Origin: Thermoguttaceae bacterium
Lineage (GTDB): Bacteria; Planctomycetota; Planctomycetia; Pirellulales; Thermoguttaceae
Length of the DNA stretch: 7,267 nt
Assembly (NCBI GenBank): GCA_028695865.1
Contig: JAQVID010000145.1
Location: 1 to 7,267 of the forward strand
Reading direction: 5' to 3'
Shown: in pieces, positions 1 to 6,380 of the stretch
Position numbering within the stretch: the first letter of the stretch is position 1
Layout: every line of letters starts with the position of its first letter
Notes under the pieces: model-generated
The model's database searches: none
The model's input: only the letters and a program-made list of their open reading frames with translations
Told to the model about the DNA's origin: nothing
Made by a program: the position numbers and the translations under genes

Positions 1-1260
1 CGCCGGATCGACGTGTTCAAAGCCGTCCCAGAACCAACGGACGGAAACTCTGTCAAGCGTCGGTTTTTTCCCGGCTTCGATATAGCAGGAATTCATGTCG
101 CTGTCGTACTGCGTCGCAAGAGCGTCCACCGGTTTTTGAGAAGTCAAAAGCGAAAACTCCCGATACCAGTTTTTGAAAATCCGGTCGAGAACAACAGAGG
201 CGCAAGTGTCCTGTTCGATCCGAATAGCCCTGTGATAAGTCTGGTGATCAAGACGACCACTGGCATACTTGTGTTGGGACGAGTCGCCGGTAACCACATT
301 GATGGGAACTTGAAGAACACGGCCAATCTCACCAAGAATCTCGCGTTTAAACTGTGGATAATTCGTGGTCGGCTGTTCCGCTTTAAGCTGACCGAGTTTC
401 CAACCGTCGGGCAACGTCGTCGCCATTCTCTTTTCGAGACTGACAATATCAAAGGGTGTCGCAGGAGTTGCTTCGCCCCCGGCAGGAGCGTCCGTATAGA
501 TCACCGCCGCGAAATCCGCCGCCGTCTCTGCAGAGGCCAACACAGCGAGTGTGTACCTCCGAAGCTGTGCAAAAAGCGGAAGAGCGGGCGTAAGCTCCGG
601 CAGTCCCCTGTGTTGTTCCGGACGATCCAAACGGAACCAATGAATAATAGAATCCGCCGGAATCGTTTCGAACTCTTCCATACCGCCATGGCTGTCGCCA
701 GGATGATACCGCAACACATAATAGAGCAGCGGATTATCGAAGTCATCGAACTCAATTCCGTCTACCAGTTTATGCCAATCCCATTCGGTAAGTGGCGATG
801 TTACACGTTCAGCTTCGATGAGTTTGAGATCGAGTTTAACCGGACACGACAGCTTCGGGTTATTAAACAGAATCGCAAACGCCTCTCCATCAATGGCTTT
901 CGCAAGTCGCATCGCCCGAAGTTTTTCAGCAAGGTGAACCTCGGCTGACCAGACGGCAAACGCTCGCTCAATACGTCGGTTGAGTTCATTGTCTTCCGTC
1001 TGAACCTGCGGACGCGGACCGGTTCCGATGGTATCGCCCGCCACCGTGAGCACCATGCCTTTGGCGTAAGCGTTATTGGCGGTTTCGTATCGGGACCTGT
1101 TGCGCAAAATCCGCCTGACATCCGGCGTTAAAGAAGTGTCCGCAGAATACCCGTCGGACATCGCCCAATGCCGTTTGTTTTCATGCGACGTCTGCGCCGC
1201 GTCGTATTTCGTCGCAATAAGGTCTTTCCTCTTTCGGGAAAACCAGTTAAATAGTTTCAT
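1..1260 (-). CDS. Phage portal protein, lambda gpB family (3' end beyond the window)
   Basis: The portal is the dodecameric ring at the capsid vertex through which DNA enters and leaves and to which terminase docks. The frame is open for 420 codons from an ATG at 1260 to the left edge, with no stop, so the C-terminus lies outside; lambda gpB is about 533 residues. Family marks seen are a basic N-terminus, an R-x-R-x-E-x-x-N-N-x-Y-A-x-G segment leading to IGTGPRPQVQ (residues about 55-86), the ADSIIHWFRLDRPEQHRGLP segment (202-221), the VTGDSSQHKYASGRLDHQTY segment (323-342), and the late Trp/Phe-rich WFWDGFEHVDP at 409-419. A GGAG Shine-Dalgarno sits about 7 bases before the ATG. The gene follows the gpW-like gene by 36 bases, as expected in lambda order. 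A long open frame on the opposite strand here is only its antisense shadow. Confidence 0.95.
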   Translation of the reverse strand, partial: MKLFNWFSRKRKDLIATKYDAAQTSHENKRHWAMSDGYSADTSLTPDVRRILRNRSRYETANNAYAKGMVLTVAGDTIGTGPRPQVQTEDNELNRRIERAFAVWSAEVHLAEKLRAMRLAKAIDGEAFAILFNNPKLSCPVKLDLKLIEAERVTSPLTEWDWHKLVDGIEFDDFDNPLLYYVLRYHPGDSHGGMEEFETIPADSIIHWFRLDRPEQHRGLPELTPALPLFAQLRRYTLAVLASAETAADFAAVIYTDAPAGGEATPATPFDIVSLEKRMATTLPDGWKLGQLKAEQPTTNYPQFKREILGEIGRVLQVPINVVTGDSSQHKYASGRLDHQTYHRAIRIEQDTCASVVLDRIFKNWYREFSLLTSQKPVDALATQYDSDMNSCYIEAGKKPTLDRVSVRWFWDGFEHVDPA

Positions 1261-1274
1261 TGACACTCCTATAT

Positions 1275-1291
1275 ATAATAGAGTCTATTAT
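1275..1291. promoter_or_regulatory. 17-bp palindrome in the gap before the portal gene
   Basis: Arms ATAATAGA and TCTATTAT are perfect 8-bp inverted repeats around a single central base. They fill nearly half of the 36-bp gap between the gpW-like and portal genes and lie just upstream of the portal ribosome-binding site. As DNA this has the form of a dimer operator. As RNA it could form a weak AT-rich hairpin of about 7 pairs with a 3-base loop next to the GGAG. The role is unknown. Confidence 0.4.
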
Positions 1292-1296
1292 GATCA

Positions 1297-1512
1297 TCAA
1301 AGCGTGCCGTCCGGTTCGATCTTGGACAGCTTAATACCGATCCCGTTCCCTTTGGCGGCCTCTTTGGACGCGAGATATTTTTCCGCTTTAATCAGGTCCG
1401 AAAGCGAATGCTGTTCAACGGAACCGGCGTCGCTGGAAACCTTCTTCGGCCCGGACGCTGTTTCGAGAATGACCTGTTCGAGGTCAGAAATTTCAGTATT
1501 TCTTTCAGACAT
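1297..1512 (-). CDS. gpW-like head-to-tail joining (head completion) protein
   Basis: This gene encodes 71 residues; lambda gpW has 68. In lambda, gpW binds the portal after packaging and helps make the head able to accept a tail. The central part reads SGPKKVSSDAGSVEQHSLSDLIKAEKYLASKE; the register of Gly-x-x-x-V, a short polar turn, then (H/T)SLSDLIKAE matches the gpW pattern in which a beta hairpin is followed by a TSVSDLKKYIAEL helix. The remainder, GIGIKLSKIEPDG, replaces the basic gpW tail. Position directly before the portal gene and size both agree. An AAAGG element lies about 10 bases before the ATG. The assignment rests on pattern, size and position rather than strong identity, so another small head-connector protein is possible. 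Confidence 0.75.
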   Translation of the reverse strand: MSERNTEISDLEQVILETASGPKKVSSDAGSVEQHSLSDLIKAEKYLASKEAAKGNGIGIKLSKIEPDGTL

Positions 1513-1597
1513 AGAGAGTAAACCTTTCGTAAAACGAGTAAAGAAGGTAGAAAACGGTAGACAAAGACAAGTTTATAAAGTTTTGAAGAATAACCTC

Positions 1598-1627
1598 TTG
1601 ATTTTTTCGTTCGGCTGGTAATAATAG
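1598..1627 (+). promoter_or_regulatory. Candidate sigma70-type promoter for the PIN-domain cassette
   Basis: TTGATT at 1598-1603 is followed after 18 bases by TAATAG (1622-1627), or after 17 bases by ATAATA. It lies about 60 bases before the PIN gene, in the only non-coding stretch upstream of it. It is a moderate match to the bacterial consensus and was found by eye. Promoter rules in the likely host group are less well known, so this is tentative. Confidence 0.35.
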
Positions 1628-1685
1628 ATGATATAGGAACAGTGGTTCTTGTTATTGTATCGCCTATCATAAAACAGGTATGATA
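1628..1685 (+). promoter_or_regulatory. Operator-like cluster of ATGATA/TATCAT half-sites before the PIN gene
   Basis: The hexamer ATGATA occurs at 1628-1633 and 1680-1685, and its reverse complement TATCAT at 1665-1670. The last two form a 6-bp inverted repeat with 9 bases between. The first and second also pair as ATGATA(TA)GG with CCTATCAT. The cluster lies between the candidate promoter and the start codon, where a repressor would block transcription. Autoregulation is typical of toxin-antitoxin operons, but nothing here shows which protein would bind. Confidence 0.35.
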
Positions 1686-2179
1686 TGAACAAACTCAAAA
1701 TATATTTGGACACATGCGTCATTGGGTACCTTCAACAGGATAACGAACCGGAACGAATGGGCATTACGCTTGCGTTTTGGCGATATCTTGAACTTGGTAA
1801 GTATCAAGTATTTTTGTCCGAATTAACAAGTCGGGAAATGGCAGGTACACATGAACCCAAACTGTCATTCCTGATAGAAATGCTTGGAAGAATTGAAGTC
1901 AACAAAATTCAGGACTGTGTCGAAGTTCGACAGTTGAAAGATAAATATATCGAGGCCGGAGTTTTGACATCCAATCACGAAAATGACTTATGGCATGTTG
2001 CTTATAGTGTTGTTTATGGTTGTGATTTGATTGTAAGCTGGAATTTTCGACACCTTGTTAATCCGCGAACAATTCAAAAAGTCAATGCAGTTAATATTGA
2101 TAGCGGGTATTTCCCTGTTCAAATTGTTGCACCGGACGTATTTTTACAATGGGAGAATAACAATGAAAACGATGGTTGA
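1685..2179 (+). CDS. PIN-domain protein, VapC-like putative ribonuclease toxin
   Basis: This gene encodes 164 residues, a single PIN domain. PIN proteins are Mg2+-dependent ribonucleases, and many act as toxins that cleave tRNA or rRNA. Acidic residues in family positions are Asp9 (IYLDTCV), Glu46 (LSELTSREM), Asp101 (ENDLWHVAYSV) and Asp114 (GCDLIVSWNFRHLVN). The SWNFRHLVN stretch and the later VNAVNIDSGY segment mark a PIN subgroup, familiar to me, in which Asn replaces the usual last Asp. The start is set by an AGG six bases before the ATG. The gene overlaps the next one by 17 bases. It runs against the phage late operon and is AT-rich (33% and 40% G+C in two 60-base stretches counted), suggesting separate acquisition. 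RNase activity and toxicity are inferred from family. Confidence 0.9.
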   Translation: MNKLKIYLDTCVIGYLQQDNEPERMGITLAFWRYLELGKYQVFLSELTSREMAGTHEPKLSFLIEMLGRIEVNKIQDCVEVRQLKDKYIEAGVLTSNHENDLWHVAYSVVYGCDLIVSWNFRHLVNPRTIQKVNAVNIDSGYFPVQIVAPDVFLQWENNNENDG

Positions 2180-2354
2180 AGAAATTTGGGACATTCGTAA
2201 ACAAATATATGAGTCCACACGTGATATGACGGAGGAACAAAAATCCGAGTATATCAAAAAAGGTGGCGAAGAGGTTTCCAACGCCATTCAGGAAGCAAGA
2301 AAGCAGTATCTTCAAAAACAGCAAAACCAACAAAACGAACCTGTCAACGTTTGA
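2163..2354 (+). CDS. Small partner of the PIN protein, putative antitoxin
   Basis: This gene encodes 63 residues starting at the ATG inside the last codons of the PIN gene, giving a 17-base overlap and probable translational coupling. The sequence is highly charged and helix-prone, with the opening MVEEIWDIRKQIYESTRDMT, then EEQKSEYIKKGGEEVSNAIQ and a Gln/Asn-rich tail. The EEI-x-x-IR-x-x-IYE-x-(T)-x-x-MT pattern resembles short proteins often encoded directly downstream of this PIN subgroup (from memory, not searched). No DNA-binding fold is evident; it may neutralise the PIN protein by wrapping a helix around it, as VapB tails do. The frame remains open upstream to an ATG at 2055, but that start would lie deep inside the PIN gene and is not credible. 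Confidence 0.75.
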   Translation: MKTMVEEIWDIRKQIYESTRDMTEEQKSEYIKKGGEEVSNAIQEARKQYLQKQQNQQNEPVNV

Positions 2355-2431
2355 AGTAAGACTGGTGGTATTTTTCTGTTTCAATATTTCTGCAGTACTA
2401 TACCAAGAGAATGATTGGTGAAGTTTTGAAA

Positions 2432-5400
2432 TCACAATTGACTATCCGAATGTCGTTGCTTCTGCAATTCCGCGAAGCTGACTCGTTGGCGTTCGGGTTT
2501 ATTGCCCGTCTTTAAAGTGGTCAGTTCCGCGCCGCAGATACTGGCACCAACGGCACAGCCGACAAGGCAGTCGAGCCAGTGGTTATCGGGGTTGTTTGCT
2601 CTTGTTTTCCACTCGTCCACCGTTCGGCCATTAGCGAGAGTTTTGACTCGATATTCCGCGACGAGGTGTTCTGACAGTAATTGATGCCGTTTGCTGTCGT
2701 GCCCGAAAAGCGAGAGGCAACCCGGATCGCCCATACTGACTGCGAGCCGGGCGTGGACAAAACTTTTCCAGTAATTGGTATCGATGACGGCGTGTTTGAC
2801 CTGTCGTTTACCAAGGATATTCGGAATTCGCCAGTGCGCTCCGATCCGATCACCGCGAACTTTGCGGTATTCCGAAAACGCTTGACTTGACGCTCCGACG
2901 TATTTGCCGTGCGAAGGAAGTAACGTATTGCTGTGTTTGCTCTGGCGACAGAACTGATACACAACGTCCGTTGACTGCCCCCAGTTGGCATCGATGAGAC
3001 AGCGATCAATGTGAACACGCATTCCGTCTTCGCGATAAATCACTCTTGAAAACAGATCGTTACACAGCGAGTCAAGACCTGCGTAAAGAATTCCTTCAAG
3101 TCCGCTGCCGGGCGAAGACAGTGCCAGCGTCCGCTGCGCTTCCCGAAGGGTAAAATATTGACGCTGTTGATCGGGATACGTTCCGTAGTCAATGATATAG
3201 CCGCTGAAATTGCTCTCCCAAGCGGCCAGAAGGTAGTACAAAACTTTTTCATGAACGTCGATAAACGCGGACAAGTATTGGCAGTCAAGCGGAACGACAT
3301 TCTGATCATAACCATTGGTTTTTGAGGCGATTGTCTCTGCTGTCAGCATTTCTTCGCCTTCTTCGGTTACCAGCGGTTCATTTTGATATTCTGCGAAGAA
3401 GGCCGATTCGTCCCTTAAGCGAAGATTCATCGCATGCTGAATCGCGGAAATTTCATCGCTGTTATATCGTTCCGGCCAGGAGACACTTGCTCCGAGATCC
3501 ATCTCGTCTTTGTGCAACTGATAGAATTCCGTTGCGATACTGCCGTCGCCGTCGTTCCGTAAGGAATCCGCTCGAAGTTCTGCGTATTTGGCCCAGAGAC
3601 CTTCATTGATCGGAAAGCTGTTGACCATTTTGGTTCGCTCGCCCTGCCATTCAGGATGTGTATCACGATTGAGAATTCGGTCGGCCATATCGTCGGGACG
3701 AATTACCGTACATGCCATTAAGCCCGCTATTTTTTGCCCCGGTCCCGCCATGCCGAGTACGTCGCCCGCGAGAATTGCTTCTCTTCGTTCCGATTGAGAG
3801 GGGGACCACGCGGACTCGGTTGTCTGCGGATCGTCAACAAGGATCAATGAAGGACGGATAACCTTTCCATCCGCTCTGGCGATGTTTTGACCGCGTATAT
3901 CTGAGCCTTTCATTCCGGAAGAAGAAATAATCACGCCACTGGACAAAGAGCCTTCGATTGTAGGCAAAATAATTCGATCCGCCGCCCATTCGATTCGGGT
4001 TGGAATTCCCTGATACTTTTGGCCCTTCTGCCTGTGTACAATTCGTTCGAGAGCGCGAATGGGAAAACAGACTTCCGGGAAATCTTCGTATAGACTTTCA
4101 TTGGTTTCGAGCCACGTTTTGATGTTTTCCAAAAGGTCTCTCGAACGATCCGCGCTTGATGCAATCAGGCAGACAAACGGAGCCGCGCCAATGAGAGCGG
4201 CCCACACGACAGCGACTTCACAAAGGACCGTATTATGAGTCGGAACCATTTTTTTACCGCATAAATAAAGGTGATTCGGGGAATCGACCTGAATACAGCG
4301 GACAGGAACAGTGGGAACTGGAACGACATCAACTATCTGCCGAGTTTTACAAAGTGAATAACTCTTGGGACGATCCTTGAGTCTTACAAATTTGCGTTTG
4401 AGCTGAAATATCGGATAGTCATTATGGACAACAAAGTGGAACCGATAATAGGGACCAAATATCTTGTTTTTTAAAGAGACTATTTTAAGAGAAATTCCGT
4501 ATTTGATCCCTAATGAAGAAAGAAGCTCCTCAAATGTTGCGGCAAATATGCTACTTTTTATTACTATTTCACAATGACCTTTTATATCAACGTATCCATC
4601 TGTATCCATGATTCCCTGTAATAGAGAAAAACGTTGATGAGTTGAAGCTCGCAGATACGAAGCGGGAATATGTTTGTTTTGTAAGAGTCCAAGTTTTCGT
4701 AATCGGCCTTGGAAAGATTTTTCTTTGATGCGATTGGGAGTTAAAATAACATTCTTAACATTCCCTTTGTCATAAGTCCTTTTGATTGGGTTACCAGTCT
4801 CGCCTTCCTGACGAACATATTGGCAGATTTCATCCGCATCATCACCGTTTAATGTTACCAACGACGTTCTGCAACAACCGTCACCCAACCATATGCCAAG
4901 TGAATATGGAGCAATTGGCAAGTCGGCATGGTCTGTTTTTAACATTTCGGCAAGTGGAATTGTATATCTTCGTTCAGCCCACCCACGATTATTATTCCTG
5001 ATAAAACGATGGATCATGTCTTGAGTAGAAATTGTTACGGGGTTTTTTCTTCGACTTTTATCATATACCGTCCACAAATGTTCCGCGTCACATATGATCT
5101 CTTCACCATCCGAAAACACGACTTTATAGCAGTTGTGATTATACATGACATCGGTCGTAAATATCACACGGGCAGGATAACCTTTTTCATTAAAGACCGT
5201 ATCACCAACTATAATTTCTCCCATGGTTGTCCAACCGGAGGGTGTCGGAATTGGAGTGTCAAGAGCAAGAGCCTTTCCCGATCCGCGAGCCATTGCCAGC
5301 GCAAAGAGTCCTCCGTTACGGACAGCCCGTTCGATCTTGTCGATAACGCGCAAATGATCCTGCGACCACGGCAGATAAAAGATTTCGCCGAAGTAACTTT

Positions 5401-5752
5401 CACAAAAGGTCTTAAATGATTCAATCGCTTTGGCTTTACGGTCGGGATCAACTACTTCGGGCAGTTCGCCGATGTCCTGTGCCGCCCGAACAAGATCGGC
5501 GGATCGTTCGGCCATGCGGCGTTTCTTCTCTTCGTAGTCAACAGGCTGTTTCTTTTCGCCGTAATATCGCTGCCAGACGAGCCAACCGGTATAAGAAAGC
5601 AGATTGATCGTGCGGTCGTCGCCAATTGTGTATCCGGCACGATTGCGATGTCTCCTTAATCGCGGTTCAGACAGTACCTCGCCGAACTGGGTCGTATTGA
5701 TCATGCGCATGAGTTCGACCGGCTTTAAGGCTTGAAGATTTGTCGCAGCCAT
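2432..5752 (-). CDS. Phage terminase large subunit, lambda gpA family, interrupted by an intein
   Basis: This is the packaging motor ATPase and nuclease that cuts concatemers and pumps DNA into the prohead. The 1106-residue precursor would give a 759-residue enzyme after splicing (lambda gpA is 641). Exteins are residues 1-160 and 508-1106. The Walker A loop ARGSGK/T is split by the intein between Lys160 and Thr508. Walker B is LILVDD (636-641) and a likely coupling motif is CTVI (681-684). Nuclease acidic residues are probably Asp832 (FIDVHE), Asp921 (LIDANWGQ) and Asp1061 in NPDNHWLDCLVGCAVGAS (1054-1071). Residues about 9-60 form an extra N-terminal module resembling the 68-residue protein encoded upstream. 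The ATG lies 3 bases after the preceding stop, with only a weak purine-rich ribosome-binding site, so translation is probably coupled. Extein G+C is about 58% in the stretches counted. Confidence 0.97.
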   Translation of the reverse strand: MAATNLQALKPVELMRMINTTQFGEVLSEPRLRRHRNRAGYTIGDDRTINLLSYTGWLVWQRYYGEKKQPVDYEEKKRRMAERSADLVRAAQDIGELPEVVDPDRKAKAIESFKTFCESYFGEIFYLPWSQDHLRVIDKIERAVRNGGLFALAMARGSGKALALDTPIPTPSGWTTMGEIIVGDTVFNEKGYPARVIFTTDVMYNHNCYKVVFSDGEEIICDAEHLWTVYDKSRRKNPVTISTQDMIHRFIRNNNRGWAERRYTIPLAEMLKTDHADLPIAPYSLGIWLGDGCCRTSLVTLNGDDADEICQYVRQEGETGNPIKRTYDKGNVKNVILTPNRIKEKSFQGRLRKLGLLQNKHIPASYLRASTHQRFSLLQGIMDTDGYVDIKGHCEIVIKSSIFAATFEELLSSLGIKYGISLKIVSLKNKIFGPYYRFHFVVHNDYPIFQLKRKFVRLKDRPKSYSLCKTRQIVDVVPVPTVPVRCIQVDSPNHLYLCGKKMVPTHNTVLCEVAVVWAALIGAAPFVCLIASSADRSRDLLENIKTWLETNESLYEDFPEVCFPIRALERIVHRQKGQKYQGIPTRIEWAADRIILPTIEGSLSSGVIISSSGMKGSDIRGQNIARADGKVIRPSLILVDDPQTTESAWSPSQSERREAILAGDVLGMAGPGQKIAGLMACTVIRPDDMADRILNRDTHPEWQGERTKMVNSFPINEGLWAKYAELRADSLRNDGDGSIATEFYQLHKDEMDLGASVSWPERYNSDEISAIQHAMNLRLRDESAFFAEYQNEPLVTEEGEEMLTAETIASKTNGYDQNVVPLDCQYLSAFIDVHEKVLYYLLAAWESNFSGYIIDYGTYPDQQRQYFTLREAQRTLALSSPGSGLEGILYAGLDSLCNDLFSRVIYREDGMRVHIDRCLIDANWGQSTDVVYQFCRQSKHSNTLLPSHGKYVGASSQAFSEYRKVRGDRIGAHWRIPNILGKRQVKHAVIDTNYWKSFVHARLAVSMGDPGCLSLFGHDSKRHQLLSEHLVAEYRVKTLANGRTVDEWKTRANNPDNHWLDCLVGCAVGASICGAELTTLKTGNKPERQRVSFAELQKQRHSDSQL
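4232..5272 (-). other. Class 3 intein in the terminase Walker A loop
   Basis: The intein is precursor residues 161-507, 347 residues, in frame. The N-terminal splice block reads ALALDTPIPTPSGW, so residue 1 is Ala instead of Cys/Ser. Block B ends CDAEHLW, with the conserved His (intein 65) and Trp (67). Block F reads VRCIQVDSPNHLYLCG with Cys at intein 326. Block G is MVPTHN followed by extein Thr508, with Thr at intein 345 and terminal His346-Asn347. Trp, Cys and Thr at these block positions form the class 3 signature, where the block F Cys performs the first attack and makes the branched intermediate. All key residues are present, so splicing is expected. Removing the segment restores a canonical GSGKT loop, which fixes both junctions exactly. 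It is not a frameshift or pseudogene. Confidence 0.96.
4403..4915 (-). other. LAGLIDADG homing endonuclease domain within the intein
   Basis: The domain is roughly precursor residues 280-450. The first motif is SLGIWLGDG (284-292) and the second LQGIMDTDG (378-386), with the metal-binding acids expected at Asp291 and Asp385. Both are intact and about 94 residues apart, as in single-chain two-motif enzymes. Such enzymes cut intein-less alleles of the host gene and drive copying of the element. Two 60-base stretches counted here give 35-37% G+C, well below the terminase exteins, while the first 50 bases of the intein are near 54%. Activity is inferred from the conserved motifs. Confidence 0.9.
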
Positions 5753-5755
5753 GAA

Positions 5756-6184
5756 TTACTTTCTATAAGGGAGAATTTTAGAACGACCGAACGCATTACA
5801 CTTTTCGTTTATAACAGGAAGATCGCTAATGTCTTCTTCGTGAATAATGAGGACCGGCTTCCGCAATGCTATTGCTTCTTGTATCTCTTCCTGAACTCCT
5901 TTGCTTTCGCGCCAACCGTCCAACGCCAGGACCAATAACTCATCACAGCGTCTCAATATAATACTGTCGAACTTCATGAAGTCCGCATGATCTATTTGAA
6001 GATTGCCAAGTTCAACGGCAGGGATTGAATTCGCCAGCGGTGAGAAGACCGCATAGCCCGCTGTCATTAGTTTCGCCTGAACTTCACAGGTGGTCTTGAA
6101 ACGCTTTCTTTCCGTCTTGCGATCCGGAGCGGAATAAGGTGCGGCCAGATAGATCAATTTGTTTTCACGTTCGTCAAGAATCAT
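5756..6184 (-). CDS. DUF1937-type protein, nucleoside 2-deoxyribosyltransferase-like fold
   Basis: This gene encodes 142 residues. The N-terminus IYLAAPYS (11-18) is the strand-loop hallmark of the nucleoside 2-deoxyribosyltransferase/DUF4406/DUF1937 group. It is followed by the FSPLANSIPAVELG segment (47-60), DHADFMKFD (65-73), CDELLVLALDGWRESKGVQEEI (80-101), and a closing KPVLII strand. The LDGW-x-x-S-x-GV-x-x-E motif, with Glu100 in the position of the family's catalytic Glu, suggests N-glycosidic bond chemistry on a nucleotide or nucleoside; the substrate is unknown. A GGGAG ribosome-binding site sits about 7 bases before the ATG. The gene overlaps the upstream gene by 11 bases and ends 3 bases before terminase, so it is translated as part of the packaging operon. 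It has no counterpart at this place in lambda. Family placement is from motifs only. Confidence 0.8.
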   Translation of the reverse strand: MILDERENKLIYLAAPYSAPDRKTERKRFKTTCEVQAKLMTAGYAVFSPLANSIPAVELGNLQIDHADFMKFDSIILRRCDELLVLALDGWRESKGVQEEIQEAIALRKPVLIIHEEDISDLPVINEKCNAFGRSKILPYRK

Positions 6185-6380
6185 TTTTATCTCCCTTCAA
6201 TAAATACGCGGTAAACTCCAAAAGGTTGATCGTTTCTTCGTTGGAAAACAGCTCCCCTTCGGTCGCGATTTCATCAATTTGTTCTACAGTAATATTCCTT
6301 CGATAAGCTGCCGAAAGAATCTTTGCGAGCGACTCCGGCGACAGGGATTTTATATTGAGCGAGTCACTCATAACATTCAT
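6174..6380 (-). CDS. Small winged-helix-like protein, candidate terminase small subunit
   Basis: This gene encodes 68 residues. It opens the minus-strand packaging operon, the position of the small terminase (Nu1) in lambda. The layout is a helix (SLAKILSAAYRR), a second helix (TVEQIDEIATEG), a short turn and TINLLEFTAYLLKG. This is compatible with the winged-helix DNA-binding domain of Nu1, but it lacks the longer C-terminal part that Nu1 uses to bind the large subunit. The end matches the N-terminal region of the terminase encoded downstream (TINLLSYTGWLV there). A GGGAG element lies only 3 bases before this ATG and 12 bases before the internal ATG at codon 4 (6369-6371), so the true start could be either. 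The stop overlaps the next gene. DNA binding and the terminase role are inferred. Confidence 0.78.
   Translation of the reverse strand: MNVMSDSLNIKSLSPESLAKILSAAYRRNITVEQIDEIATEGELFSNEETINLLEFTAYLLKGDKNDS

Noticed and set aside
13..948. Long plus-strand open frame of 311 codons.
   Set aside because: It is antisense to the portal gene, whose minus-strand frame has clear family motifs; the plus-strand product is Arg/Phe-rich and unlike any protein family I know.
1392..1670. 92-codon minus-strand frame upstream of and overlapping the gpW-like gene.
   Set aside because: It overlaps the gpW-like gene in another frame, has no recognisable pattern, and covers the PIN promoter region.
2055..2162. 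Longer version of the small PIN partner starting at 2055.
   Set aside because: It would overlap the PIN gene by more than 100 bases; the start at 2163 gives a normal short overlap and a family-like N-terminus.
4232..5272. The unusual 1106-residue terminase read as a misassembly, frameshift or fusion.
   Set aside because: The extra segment is in frame, has every intein block, and its removal restores a perfect GSGKT loop.
5009..5419. 136-codon plus-strand frame opposite the intein and terminase N-terminus.
   Set aside because: Antisense shadow of a well-supported coding region, without a credible ribosome-binding site.
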